A stretch of 64,000 nucleotides of DNA, taken from assembly GCA_900767605.1 (NCBI GenBank), contig CAAFZT010000054.1:1-64000 (forward strand), read 5' to 3'. Position 1 is the stretch's first letter, and every line of letters starts with the position of its first letter. Source of the stretch: Bacilli bacterium. Lineage in GTDB: Bacteria; Bacillota_I; Bacilli_A; RFN20; CAG-826. Position numbers and translations under genes: made by a program. Of this stretch, positions 32,911 through 41,858 are shown one piece after another. The notes beneath the pieces were generated by a model. That model was not told the DNA's origin and did not search any database. It was given only the letters and a program-made list of their open reading frames with translations.

Positions 32911-35028
32911 ATGAAGAAAACCAAACTCCTCACATGTTTAGTTAGCCTCACGGCCCTCGCCACTTTGGCGGGCTGCAACGAGACCAGCTACAAAGAGGGT
33001 GTCGCGATTAGCTTCACCGATGCGAATGGCAAAGTCACGAACTATACAACCAAAGAATTGTTTGAGGACTATCAAGCCAGCAGCAGCACCGCAAGCAGCG
33101 ATTTTGACAAAATCAAAGAAATTCTAATCCGTAAGTACTATCAGGATCCGAGCCGTGCCGGCGACCTTAGCCTTTTGAAGTCCTCGGCCCAAACCAAAGT
33201 TGACGGTATCAAGAACCAAGCGGAGACCAATGCCAAAAATAACGGCACGTCCTACGCAACCGAACTCGAAGCCTTGTTGGACGGCGAAAGTGTCGACAAC
33301 GTGGAAGAGCTTTATCAAAAGAAACTCTACGAAGTCGAATCCGACAAATTCAACACCGACTATCAAAGCGACGCCAATTTGGTAAAGATGCGTGATGGCA
33401 AAGATTCCGATGGCAACAAATTCTTCCCCGAAGACGAAAACTTCGGCAAAGGATCGGAAGGTTATTTGAAGACCCGCATGCCGTACAACGTTTCGCACAT
33501 TTTGCTCGAAGCTTCCAGCGCGAGCGAATCCGATGCCACAAGCACCGCGGTCAGCGAAACCGAAGCCAAAACCTTTGGCGATGTCATCTTAATGATGGCG
33601 GGCGCCAGCACCGTTGACAGCGATAACGGCAAGAAATCCGTCGCCGACGGACGCATGACCTTTGGCGAATTGGCGAAAACCTATTCCAAAGATACCGGAT
33701 CCGCCGAAAAATACGGCAACCTCGGCATCATGGATACTTCCACTTCCTTCGTCCAAGGATTCCAATATGGCGTTTATGCTTACGACCTCTTCTTCAATAA
33801 GAGCACGCATAAGGATGCAGATGCCAACAAATCGGCCATCATGTATTCCGAAGACGCCAAATTCCGCAACGAAAAAGGCGAGGAAACCCTTCTTTCCGAA
33901 GCCACGGCCGCTGATGGCGTTTTAGGCGAAATCGGCACGATTCCCTTCGGTGCCGCCGTCGCTTTGGCCAATGACCAAGTCAACAAGAACTTCCCGTCGC
34001 AGCAATATCAAGTCAATGATAATGATTCGGCCTACATGCCGCGCAACGTCATTTGGAACAAATACTTCAACTCGCACCGCATTGCCGTGATCACCCCGAA
34101 CCGCATCGCCTATAACGATGTCGTCGAAGCGGGATTCACCCAAGCCAGCGAAGAAGCTGCTGCCACCAAATATGCGGAAGCGGAAGGTTATTACAAGAAG
34201 ACCGCCGAAGACGCTGCTTGGAAAGGCACGTTAGATAACGATTACGCGAAGCTCCCTGGTTTCCAAAACAACACCAAGGACATCCTTGATGTGAAAGATG
34301 CCAGTGGCAACGCCGAAAACGTTCTCACCAACGAAAAAGGACAAATCATCCTTGCCGTTCGTGGCGATTCCGGAACCAAAGGCATCCACTTCATCGTCGT
34401 GGAACGCAGCCCGCTCATCGCTTACGCTGGATTCGACAATGGCAAATACGTCGAAACCACCGAAACGAGCACCAGCAAAGATATCACCTCGCTTTCTGAA
34501 TACTACACCTTCGAAAACCCGGCCGAATCCAAGAGCTATCCGCAATATACGGTTGGCGATACCAAAGTGGACAAGACAACCCTCATCACCATGGGCCTTG
34601 ATACCACCAAGGAAAACTACAAGACCAACATCGAAGATTTGAAGAGCAAAGTCAAAGCCGCCTATTCCAGCGACCTCGACACCTACGAAGTCCAATACTT
34701 GGTCAAAGAAACCAAGGCGCAATTCAATGTGGAGAACGCCACGGTCAAAACGATCATGGATTCCGTTTATAACTATTCGAAGCAACAAAGAAAGAAGAAC
34801 GCGGAAGACGCAGAAAAGTCCATCGACGAAGCCTGGGCCAAATACGCGGAATTCCTCCTTCGCGAAGATGCTTCCCGCGAAACCCGCGCCGATGGTTCTC
34901 AAAAGCTCATCTCCGAAGTCGCGGCCTTGACCTACAACACCGCCGACGCCCGTGATGGAAAGAACATCTGGGGCATCGTTACCAGCGGCACCCACGCCGG
35001 AAAACCGGGCGCCTGCTATAAGAAGTAA
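32911..35028 (+). CDS. Very large parvulin-type (PrsA-like) foldase lipoprotein
   Basis: 705 residues; lipoprotein signal with lipobox LAGC ending at Cys22. A peptidyl-prolyl isomerase (PpiC/parvulin) domain is recognisable around 190-290: NVSHILLEASS, then MTFGELAKTYSKDTGSAEKYGNLG and FVQGFQYGVYAYD, interrupted by an insert rich in Ser, Thr and Ala. Flanking regions are long charged helices as in SurA/PrsA chaperones. It probably folds exported proteins at the outer face of the membrane. It is more than twice the length of Bacillus PrsA (about 290). The prsA-hit-yhaM neighbourhood is as in Bacillus, supporting the assignment. Strong AAGGAGG before the ATG. Confidence 0.8.
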   Translation: MKKTKLLTCLVSLTALATLAGCNETSYKEGVAISFTDANGKVTNYTTKELFEDYQASSSTASSDFDKIKEILIRKYYQDPSRAGDLSLLKSSAQTKVDGIKNQAETNAKNNGTSYATELEALLDGESVDNVEELYQKKLYEVESDKFNTDYQSDANLVKMRDGKDSDGNKFFPEDENFGKGSEGYLKTRMPYNVSHILLEASSASESDATSTAVSETEAKTFGDVILMMAGASTVDSDNGKKSVADGRMTFGELAKTYSKDTGSAEKYGNLGIMDTSTSFVQGFQYGVYAYDLFFNKSTHKDADANKSAIMYSEDAKFRNEKGEETLLSEATAADGVLGEIGTIPFGAAVALANDQVNKNFPSQQYQVNDNDSAYMPRNVIWNKYFNSHRIAVITPNRIAYNDVVEAGFTQASEEAAATKYAEAEGYYKKTAEDAAWKGTLDNDYAKLPGFQNNTKDILDVKDASGNAENVLTNEKGQIILAVRGDSGTKGIHFIVVERSPLIAYAGFDNGKYVETTETSTSKDITSLSEYYTFENPAESKSYPQYTVGDTKVDKTTLITMGLDTTKENYKTNIEDLKSKVKAAYSSDLDTYEVQYLVKETKAQFNVENATVKTIMDSVYNYSKQQRKKNAEDAEKSIDEAWAKYAEFLLREDASRETRADGSQKLISEVAALTYNTADARDGKNIWGIVTSGTHAGKPGACYKK

Positions 35029-35040
35029 GGAGAAACGAAC

Positions 35041-36714
35041 ATGAAGAAAATCAAAATCTTCTCCGCAGCCTTCCTTGCTGCGATGACCCTCGGCCTCGCT
35101 TCTTGCGGCGACGTCGAAATGAGTCTCGGAAAAGCCGATCAAAACGAGACTATCCTCAAAGATACCGATGTCTTTGGCAATAAACTCCTTGAGATTTATG
35201 ACAAAGTCGTCGTCAGTGGGGATACCAATAGCGAAAAGATCCTCAATAACGTTCTTTATCTCTATGCCAAATCCTATTTCGGTGACTTCTTTGCGGATTA
35301 TACCTGCGATGCTACCGGAACTTGGAAATTAAACGACGGCGTCAAACCGGCGGCCTTCTTCCGTGAAGGCGTCAGTGATGAAGTCGCCACGACCAAAGCC
35401 TTGGATTTCCACAATTCCATCGTGACTTCCATCATGAAGTCGTTCTGGTCCGTAGTCAGCAATAGTTCCTATCAAAAGAACCAACGCTTCCACGAAGAAC
35501 TCTTCGTCAAAGCCCAACAAGCCGAACTTTATAAGCTCGATAGCAATGTCACCTTCAAAAATGACGGCGCCATCGACGGCTCCAAGACCTACAAGGACGT
35601 CATGGGCTACTTCCACGTCCAAAACGATCAATTCTTCTCTTATTATAAGGATTATATTGAACGCTCCTTGTTGCCGAACGCTTATCGCAAGGCTTTAGTC
35701 GAGCAATACCTCATCGACAACAACTATGGCGCCCTCGGACGTTCCTATGCCCGTAAGGTCCAATACGTTGCTTTGCCGAACCTCGACAAATATGAATCCT
35801 CCACCCGTTCTCTTGTTCGTGCCTATTGCAAGCACGTCTTGGAAAAGAAGGATAGCGACCTTGGCGAATTTGCTGGCGTTTATAAAGACCTTCACTTCTT
35901 GAATCGTCTTTATTCCGGCTATTTCACCGCTGAAGAACAAACCTCTTACGCGACGGTCTTAAATAGTATCTACAGCGAAGCCGGCTTCACCGCCGTTGCC
36001 GCTTATAACGTTACCAACGCGGATGGCGACTTGCTCTATACGACCGAAGCCACTTATCGCGAAACGACCTATGGCCAACTCGTCCTCGATTTCAAGGATC
36101 TCAGCGATTCTCGCTGGGAAACCGGCTCGACCACGGACTTCACGAATTCCGGCGCTTACACCAAAGTCACCGGCCTTGAAATGAAGACTCGTGACATCGT
36201 TGCTTCCAGCAAAGTCACCGAAGGATGGTACACCTCTTCCGGTTTGAGCGACCTCCCCTCTTCCATGAAGACCCGTTTATTCAAGACCCAAGTGGCCAAC
36301 GAAGTCGATAACCCGGCCTATGCCGACAAAGACAGCACCGTAACGATCAAGGACACCTTCACTTGGCGCGTTCAGGGCGAATATTACCTCCGTCCCGAAA
36401 CGATTCAAACCGGCGAAGCCTATCCGTACGCGATGTATGATGACTCCGGCAAAACCTGGTACATCGTCCGCGTGGACGAAGCCGTCAAGTCTCCGAAGCT
36501 CCAAAGCAAAGAGAACAGCGACACCAGCTATGAAAACCGCACCTCTGGTGAAACGATGAACCAAATCATTTGGGACATCGCGGACCTCATTGGCGATGGC
36601 GATTCCTACAAAAAGGCTGCTCGTCAGTACTTCGTGGAAAAAATGTCGATCTCCTATCACGACGATAACGTCTATTCCTATTTCGAAAAGACGTTCCCGG
36701 ACCTCTTCGACTAA
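35041..36714 (+). CDS. Large secreted lipoprotein, partner of the PrsA-like foldase
   Basis: 557 residues, lipoprotein signal with lipobox LASC ending at Cys22. Starts 12 bp after the foldase stop, with GGAG in between, so the two form an operon. The mature protein is rich in Tyr, Ser and Asp and mostly helical; no isomerase motif was found, but the general composition and the repeated 'lipobox plus long helical domain' plan resemble the foldase, so it may be a non-catalytic chaperone or distant paralogue. Function not recognised. Codon use is strongly biased to GCC, AAC, ACC and GGC, as in highly expressed genes. Confidence 0.7.
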   Translation: MKKIKIFSAAFLAAMTLGLASCGDVEMSLGKADQNETILKDTDVFGNKLLEIYDKVVVSGDTNSEKILNNVLYLYAKSYFGDFFADYTCDATGTWKLNDGVKPAAFFREGVSDEVATTKALDFHNSIVTSIMKSFWSVVSNSSYQKNQRFHEELFVKAQQAELYKLDSNVTFKNDGAIDGSKTYKDVMGYFHVQNDQFFSYYKDYIERSLLPNAYRKALVEQYLIDNNYGALGRSYARKVQYVALPNLDKYESSTRSLVRAYCKHVLEKKDSDLGEFAGVYKDLHFLNRLYSGYFTAEEQTSYATVLNSIYSEAGFTAVAAYNVTNADGDLLYTTEATYRETTYGQLVLDFKDLSDSRWETGSTTDFTNSGAYTKVTGLEMKTRDIVASSKVTEGWYTSSGLSDLPSSMKTRLFKTQVANEVDNPAYADKDSTVTIKDTFTWRVQGEYYLRPETIQTGEAYPYAMYDDSGKTWYIVRVDEAVKSPKLQSKENSDTSYENRTSGETMNQIIWDIADLIGDGDSYKKAARQYFVEKMSISYHDDNVYSYFEKTFPDLFD

Positions 36715-36727
36715 TCCAAAAACACGC

Positions 36728-36733
36728 TATAAT
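36728..36733 (+). promoter_or_regulatory. -10 box of hit, at the edge of the lipoprotein terminator
   Basis: Perfect TATAAT with a weak -35 (TTCGAC) 16 bp upstream. The predicted start falls inside the left arm of the next hairpin, so transcripts from this promoter would not form the terminator. Confidence 0.5.
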
Positions 36734-36763
36734 AAGGGACAAGCAATTGTCCCTTATTTTTAT
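36732..36763 (+). terminator. Terminator of the two-lipoprotein operon
   Basis: Perfect 11-bp stem ATAAGGGACAA / TTGTCCCTTAT with a GCAA tetraloop, followed by TTTTTAT. Starts 18 bp after the stop. Confidence 0.9.
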
Positions 36764-36780
36764 AGGGAGAAGGAGCGATT

Positions 36781-37197
36781 ATGGAAGACGTATTCTGTAA
36801 AATCATCAAAGGGGAAATCCCCTCCGCCAAAGTCTATGAAGACGATGACGTCCTCGCGATTCTTGATATTTCTCAGGCCACTCGCGGCCACACCCTGGTG
36901 ATGCCAAAAAAGCATTACGATTCCTTCTTATCCTGCCCCAAGGATTTGATGATGAAAGTTTATGCCGTGGCCCAGCGCATCGGCCAAGCGGAAATGGCCG
37001 TGTTAGGAGCCAAAGGCGTGAATATCCTCACCAATTGTGGCGAAGCGGCCGGACAAAGCGTTCCCCATTTCCATGTCCATGTCATCCCACGGTATATTCG
37101 TGGGGAAGGCGGATTCCAAATTAAAATGGCCGAGAACGACACCTCCGGAATGGATTTGCCGCGCTTGGCCTGCGATATCTCGAAAGCGATTCGCTAA
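36781..37197 (+). CDS. hit: HIT-family nucleotide hydrolase/transferase
   Basis: 138 residues. The histidine triad HFHVHVIP is at about 98-105, with FCKIIKGEIPSAKVYED at the N-terminus; this is the Hint/HinT-like branch, which hydrolyses AMP-lysine and related nucleoside phosphoramidates. It follows the PrsA-like pair and faces yhaM (stops 2 bp apart), as in Bacillus. SD is GGAGAAGGAG. Confidence 0.92.
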   Translation: MEDVFCKIIKGEIPSAKVYEDDDVLAILDISQATRGHTLVMPKKHYDSFLSCPKDLMMKVYAVAQRIGQAEMAVLGAKGVNILTNCGEAAGQSVPHFHVHVIPRYIRGEGGFQIKMAENDTSGMDLPRLACDISKAIR

Positions 37198-37199
37198 AT

Positions 37200-38288
37200 C
37201 TAGAACAATTGACCTTGCTTCGGTTCCCCCGCGGCGAGGTCTTTTTCTTCTTCCTCGACGCTCGTTCCGTAGGGGCGAGCATCATCGCTAGAATAGAAAG
37301 GACGATAGAAAAATCTCCCATCCAACGCCATGACTTTCGGAGTGTTTTCTCCTTTGGCGGTTCCGTTATACGCGGCATCCAAAATCAGCATCTTCGCATC
37401 CATGTCATCGATCATGGAGATAGCCAATGCTTCTCGCGTCACAGGTAAAACAGGGCTGCCAAATTCCATTTTGCCATGGTGAGACAAAATGATGTGTTCA
37501 AGAGTGACCGCCACTTCGTAACGATGGAAGATATCCGAATTGGCTTGTCTTTCTTTCTCTTGCTCTGCGCTAGAAAGGGAGGCGAATTCAAAATAACCCA
37601 TGTTCTTGGCAATCTCGCGAAGCTCGGAATGGCCGAGCGAAATATGGCCAAGCAATTTGCCTTCCAAGGTATAAACGGTGCCGTTGGGGCCCGACAATTC
37701 AATGACTTTTCCAATGTCGTGAATCAACGTTCCCGCGAGCATGATGTCGCGATTTAAAGAGGGATAAATTTCACATACCTTAAGAGCTAAATCCGTCATG
37801 GTTAAACTGTGAAACAGCAATCCCGATGCAAAATTATGGTGGTTCCGCACAGCAGCCGGCCATTGAAGGTAATGGTCCATATAACGGTTTAACATCGCCT
37901 TCACCAGCTCGCCAACAACGGGGTCGCGGAAGGAATTTAAATACACGTCTAGCTTCTTTTGCAAAATATCTTGATCCACAGGGGCGCTAGGAACGAAGAT
38001 GGACCAATCGATGCCTTTTTGATCCAAGGCTTCGGCCGTCTTGATTTTTAGTTGCAAATGGGAAGCATATAAAAGGACGTTGCCCTGAATTTGGACGACG
38101 CTTCCTTTTTCGAAAAGCTTATCGTCCTCCGGCTGGTAATCCCATTTCTTGCCATCGATCGTTCCAGAGCAATCTTGAAGGGTCACCGTCAAATAGGGTT
38201 TGCCCGCGGAGCTCACGCATTTTTTGGAATCGGCAACTAGATAGGGGCCAAAGACCTCTATGCCATCTTTTAAATCTTTAATCAGCAT
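37200..38288 (-). CDS. yhaM: YhaM-type 3'-5' exoribonuclease (OB fold plus HD domain)
   Basis: 362 residues. An N-terminal OB-fold domain (about 10-95: VSSAGKPYLTVTLQDCSGTIDGKKWD) precedes an HD phosphohydrolase domain with HHNFASGLLFHSLTM near 150-164, LIHDIGKVIEL near 192-202 and ILSHHGKMEFGS near 278-289. This order matches YhaM/CbfI, which degrades RNA and nicked DNA ends 3' to 5'. It overlaps recX by 11 bp. Slightly longer than Bacillus YhaM (about 314), the difference being a charged C-terminal tail. Confidence 0.9.
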   Translation of the reverse strand: MLIKDLKDGIEVFGPYLVADSKKCVSSAGKPYLTVTLQDCSGTIDGKKWDYQPEDDKLFEKGSVVQIQGNVLLYASHLQLKIKTAEALDQKGIDWSIFVPSAPVDQDILQKKLDVYLNSFRDPVVGELVKAMLNRYMDHYLQWPAAVRNHHNFASGLLFHSLTMTDLALKVCEIYPSLNRDIMLAGTLIHDIGKVIELSGPNGTVYTLEGKLLGHISLGHSELREIAKNMGYFEFASLSSAEQEKERQANSDIFHRYEVAVTLEHIILSHHGKMEFGSPVLPVTREALAISMIDDMDAKMLILDAAYNGTAKGENTPKVMALDGRFFYRPFYSSDDARPYGTSVEEEEKDLAAGEPKQGQLF

Positions 38289-39084
38289 TCTCGTTTTCCT
38301 CCATCGTATTTTGAATGTCTTGCGATTGGTATCCTTTGCGCATCAACGCTCCAAAGATGCGTTGACGCAATTCATATCCTTCATATTTTTTCTCGTACTT
38401 CGCCCGATAGGTGAAATAATCTTTGAGAAGGGCGTTACGTTCCGACTCTTCGTCATTGACGCTTGCGCATTCTTTGGTAGCTAGAATCGCGATATCTTCG
38501 TCAAACCCCCGTTGAATTAAGCCCTGAATCATCTTGGTCTGTTTCTTCGCGTTAGGAGCTTTTTCGTTCCGTTTATTGAGCAACGTCGCATACTTAAGGG
38601 CTTTGTTCTTTTCGTTTTCTTCGTCGAAAACCAGTTTGGAAAGGATTTCGTCGCGAATCCCTTTTTTCTTTAATTCATAAAGGATTCTCTTTCGGCCATA
38701 GGATTTGAAATCCGCGATATCCGAAGCGTAAACCTTTGCATACATCTCGTCGTCCAATAACCCAATTTTAATTAAGCGCGAGCAGATAGCGGATATCGTT
38801 TCTTGGCTGGCTTTTTTGGACTCGAGTTTCGCGGATACTTCATGGATCGTTTTGCTGCTTCCCGAGCAAAGCTTTAAGGCATAATCGTAATATTCGTCCA
38901 ATTGGGCCGCCTTCTTTAATTGGGCGAATTCTTGGGAAGAAATCTCTTTCCCCTCGTAAAGAGGCTGATCCGTGAAGCTATGGAGACCCATTTCCAATTT
39001 GGACCCATCATGAAAAACAACAAGAACGCCTTTCTTTTTTCTTTCGATCGATGCAATGACTTTACCAGTTTTGACGGACGACAC
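38278..39084 (-). CDS. recX: RecX-family regulator of RecA
   Basis: 268 residues from a GTG at 39084, which has GGAGGTG seven bases upstream; the open frame continues up to 39138 but that part lies in the upstream gene. Three tandem RecX three-helix repeats are visible: SSKTIHEVSAKLESKKASQE, KSYGRKRILYELKKKGIRDE and QTKMIQGLIQRGFDEDIA. RecX inhibits RecA filament growth in other bacteria. The N-terminal 70 residues are a beta-rich extension, as usual in Bacilli. It overlaps the glycosyltransferase stop by 23 bp. Confidence 0.88.
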   Translation of the reverse strand: MSSVKTGKVIASIERKKKGVLVVFHDGSKLEMGLHSFTDQPLYEGKEISSQEFAQLKKAAQLDEYYDYALKLCSGSSKTIHEVSAKLESKKASQETISAICSRLIKIGLLDDEMYAKVYASDIADFKSYGRKRILYELKKKGIRDEILSKLVFDEENEKNKALKYATLLNKRNEKAPNAKKQTKMIQGLIQRGFDEDIAILATKECASVNDEESERNALLKDYFTYRAKYEKKYEGYELRQRIFGALMRKGYQSQDIQNTMEENENAD

Positions 39085-40237
39085 GGCGATACACCTCCAT
39101 GATGTTTTGATAGAACCGCTCCAAGGAATAGACATCAATGATTCCCAAAGCGGACTGAATGATTTTTTCTTTGGCTTCTTCTTTTAAATTCATGACATGT
39201 TCCAAGCGTTCTGGAAAATCCATTTCGTCAAAAAAGAAGAACCCCGTGGAGCCGTCTTGAATCGTTCCGACGAGATTATCGTCGTATCGAGCCAATACCG
39301 GCAGCGATGCTGCCATCGCCTCCATAAACGTCAATCCCTGCGTTTCGGTGACGGAAGCGGAAACGAAGCAATCCCCCAAATGATAGAATTTTTGAGTTTC
39401 ATTTGGAGATACCTTCCCCGTGAAAACCACGTTGGATTCGATTTGAAGTTCGTGAGCAAGGTCTTGCAGTTCTTTTTCGGCAGGCCCCCAACCTGTTATG
39501 ACAAATTTAGTTTTACGGGACGGGAAATTCTTAAGGAAACGGGCATAGCCACGAAGCAACACATCGATGGATTTTTCTTTGGCCACGCGACCCAAAGACA
39601 ATACCACGTATTCATCCGGCTGGATTCCGTATTTCCTTTTCAATTCTTCCGTTTCCGATTTATTTTCGTTTTTCAAAGAGAATCGCTCAAAATCGATGCC
39701 GGTAGGGATAACGGCCACATTGGCGTCAATCCCCACCATACGAAGATAGTCGTAAGTTTTTTCGCTGGGAGAAATAATCGCACCAAAATCCCTTGTTTTT
39801 TCCCGGTAAAAAGCACGGATGCAGTGTCTAGCAACGCGGTCAAAATGCCCGTGGGTAATGTAATAGGTGTAGTCCTCAATCATCGTGTGGAAGGTATAGA
39901 TCTTCCCGATGTGAAGCTGATCCGCCATCATCGAGCCAAAAATGCCGACGCTGGAATCAGTTTGAATGTGTACCACGTTGGGATGGAAATCACGAATAAT
40001 TTGAGCGGCCTTTCGGTTATACGGGGTAGGAAGACGATAATTGTAAAGACGCTTCAATTGAATGCCCGGGACACGGACGACACCGTCTTCATAGGCAAAC
40101 TGGTTACCATAGGGATTGGTCGTGACAACCAAAACCCTCTCTCCGTGCGCCTTTAAAGTAGTAGCCAAGTTATAGGTGGAGGTGGCTACCCCATTAATTT
40201 CGGGTGGGTAGGTGTCTGAGAAAAGAACGATATTCAT
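39062..40237 (-). CDS. GT4 glycosyltransferase, 1,2-diacylglycerol 3-glucosyltransferase-like
   Basis: 391 residues from the ATG at 40237, with GGGAG 8 nt upstream. GT-B fold. N-terminal MNIVLFSDTYPPEINGVATS is typical of the alMGS/UgtP-like diacylglycerol glucosyltransferases of mollicutes and Bacilli; the C-terminal donor site has VLSLGRVAKEKSIDVLLRG and VSASVTETQGLTFMEAMAASLP, with the E-x7-E pair. It would make monoglucosyl-diacylglycerol. It is 2 bp after the flippase-like gene, and the pairing of GT4 and LPG-synthase-type membrane protein is common in glycolipid loci. Confidence 0.82.
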   Translation of the reverse strand: MNIVLFSDTYPPEINGVATSTYNLATTLKAHGERVLVVTTNPYGNQFAYEDGVVRVPGIQLKRLYNYRLPTPYNRKAAQIIRDFHPNVVHIQTDSSVGIFGSMMADQLHIGKIYTFHTMIEDYTYYITHGHFDRVARHCIRAFYREKTRDFGAIISPSEKTYDYLRMVGIDANVAVIPTGIDFERFSLKNENKSETEELKRKYGIQPDEYVVLSLGRVAKEKSIDVLLRGYARFLKNFPSRKTKFVITGWGPAEKELQDLAHELQIESNVVFTGKVSPNETQKFYHLGDCFVSASVTETQGLTFMEAMAASLPVLARYDDNLVGTIQDGSTGFFFFDEMDFPERLEHVMNLKEEAKEKIIQSALGIIDVYSLERFYQNIMEVYRRVVRQNW

Positions 40238-40239
40238 CG

Positions 40240-41775
40240 TTAAATCTCCCAATTGGACCATCCGGATTCTTCACTTTGGTCCTTCTTTTTCTTTTCTTTT
40301 TTCCGCTTAACCTTTTTGGGTTTTTCTTCTTGGATGGGAAGGGGGTTGGCTTCCATATTGCGGCGGCGACTTCTCCGTTGCTCTTTTTCCGGTTCTTGGC
40401 CGACCTTCATATAGGTGGAAGATAAGTCAGTGGTATGGGAATTGATAGGGTCTTGCGTGGTCAAAGCTTCTGCCTCTTCCTCGCTCTTTTTGTGGAACGT
40501 AGCCGTTAAGCGACGTTGCATTTCTTTGCGAGAGAATTGGCTGGTCTCATACATGGTGTCCGCGGAACGCTTACGTTCATCAAAGGTCTCAAGTTGCAAA
40601 GTGACATAGGTTTTCCTGGAAGCAAATTCGGGAGCGGCTCCGCCACGAGAATGATAGAAGGCGCTGACAACCCCCGAAATCAATAAAACAATGTGGAAGG
40701 TTGCACTACGCCAAAGGATCTGGGTGGCCGAAATAACACCCTGGCTGGAACCAAAGAAGTTGGTGAAGATGGCGTTATAGAAGATTTCGGCAACACCGGC
40801 ACTTCCTGGAAGAGGAATTAAACCTGTGACCATTTGGTGGAAGGCCATAAGGAAGGAGGCGCGGACCATGGAATTCCCATAGTTTTTCAAAGAGACAAAA
40901 ACAAAATGCGTGTCTTCCCCCCACGCATGCATCGCAAGGCCACAGAAATAAGGCACGGAGAAACGGAAGAAAATGAGGATAAGGAACAAAGTGAAAAGAA
41001 GAATCAAAACAGGGATATTGGACTGCAAACGGCGCAACTCGATTTTGAAGTTTTCAACCTGAACGCGCAAAGACTCGCGGGTTTTATCGGGGTGCTTCAA
41101 AAGATGGATTTTTCCTAAAAAGCCAATGACGTAATGCAAAATGAAATTGTGGAGACGGTGACTATAACTCATGACGAACAAAATGAGGATCACCGACAAA
41201 TTGATGACGAAACCGATGATAATGAGCGGCCACATCGGAACGGTGAAAGAATAGTCGAATAACGTAATGATAGGATTAATGCCAATCATGGTGTTCCACT
41301 CGAAAATAAGAGCCACTCCGCCAAACATAATCAACGCGGATTGGTACAAAATGAAGAACATGGCCATGATGGAGGCACCGTTAGAAACCAAGATTCCCTG
41401 ACTTTTCATCGTATAGACCTGCATGACCTGTCCCCCACTCGATCCCGGAGTGACGTCACTATAGAATTGGCCAACAAGGGCGCAGGCTAAGCCCTGGTGA
41501 AAACGATATTTTCGGGTATAGAGTCGGCAGAAGATAACGAGGATTAAAGCTTCAATGCAGTAAGTGAGGACAACGACGCCAAACGTAAGCAAAACATAAC
41601 GCCAGTCTGCTTGGCCAAAGGCTGTCATGGCATCGTTAAAATTATCGCCCCAAAGCGAAATGACCAAAGAAATCGCGGTGGCAACAAGAACGACGACGAT
41701 GTAGATGAGATATTTGAACCGCTGAGACTTTTTCTTAGGTGGCTCTCGGTTGGTATTAATTTGATATTCGGCCAT
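40240..41775 (-). CDS. LPG-synthase-type flippase-like membrane protein (YbhN/UPF0104)
   Basis: 511 residues. Eight or more hydrophobic helices (about 24-345) form the domain shared with the flippase half of MprF and YbhN; the signature LVGQFYSDVTPGSSGGQVMQVYTMKSQG is near 104-131 and PLPGSAGVAEIFYNAIF near 292-308. The 150-residue C-terminal tail is cytoplasmic, very basic and ends in a lysine-rich stretch. It has no aminoacyl-transfer domain, so it is not a complete MprF. A role in moving glycolipid, lipoteichoic precursor or phospholipid is inferred from the neighbouring glycosyltransferase. First gene of an operon with GT4, recX and yhaM; possibly leaderless. Confidence 0.82.
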   Translation of the reverse strand: MAEYQINTNREPPKKKSQRFKYLIYIVVVLVATAISLVISLWGDNFNDAMTAFGQADWRYVLLTFGVVVLTYCIEALILVIFCRLYTRKYRFHQGLACALVGQFYSDVTPGSSGGQVMQVYTMKSQGILVSNGASIMAMFFILYQSALIMFGGVALIFEWNTMIGINPIITLFDYSFTVPMWPLIIIGFVINLSVILILFVMSYSHRLHNFILHYVIGFLGKIHLLKHPDKTRESLRVQVENFKIELRRLQSNIPVLILLFTLFLILIFFRFSVPYFCGLAMHAWGEDTHFVFVSLKNYGNSMVRASFLMAFHQMVTGLIPLPGSAGVAEIFYNAIFTNFFGSSQGVISATQILWRSATFHIVLLISGVVSAFYHSRGGAAPEFASRKTYVTLQLETFDERKRSADTMYETSQFSRKEMQRRLTATFHKKSEEEAEALTTQDPINSHTTDLSSTYMKVGQEPEKEQRRSRRRNMEANPLPIQEEKPKKVKRKKEKKKKDQSEESGWSNWEI

Positions 41776-41778
41776 GGG

Positions 41779-41797
41779 CTAGTCTATTTTAGACTAG
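41779..41797 (-). promoter_or_regulatory. -10 box inside a perfect inverted repeat, leaderless promoter of the flippase operon
   Basis: CTAGTCTA-TTT-TAGACTAG (41779-41797), 8-bp perfect arms with 3-bp spacer. Its centre holds the minus-strand -10 TAAAAT (41786-41791), with a -35-like TTTCAT 17 bp upstream; the ATG follows 10 nt after the -10. Confidence 0.6.
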
Positions 41798-41858
41798 TTC
41801 CTAGGAACATGAAACCCATCCCCGGTGAAAACAAAGAAAACGGAAGAGATTCCAAATT

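Noticed and set aside
34231..35142. 303-codon open frame opposite the PrsA-like lipoprotein
   Set aside because: Glycine- and phenylalanine-rich low-complexity translation, no SD, fully inside a strongly supported lipoprotein gene on the other strand; arises from its GCC/AAC/GGC codon bias.
39197..40156. 319-codon open frame opposite the GT4 glycosyltransferase
   Set aside because: No start with SD and no family motif; the glycosyltransferase on the minus strand is well supported.
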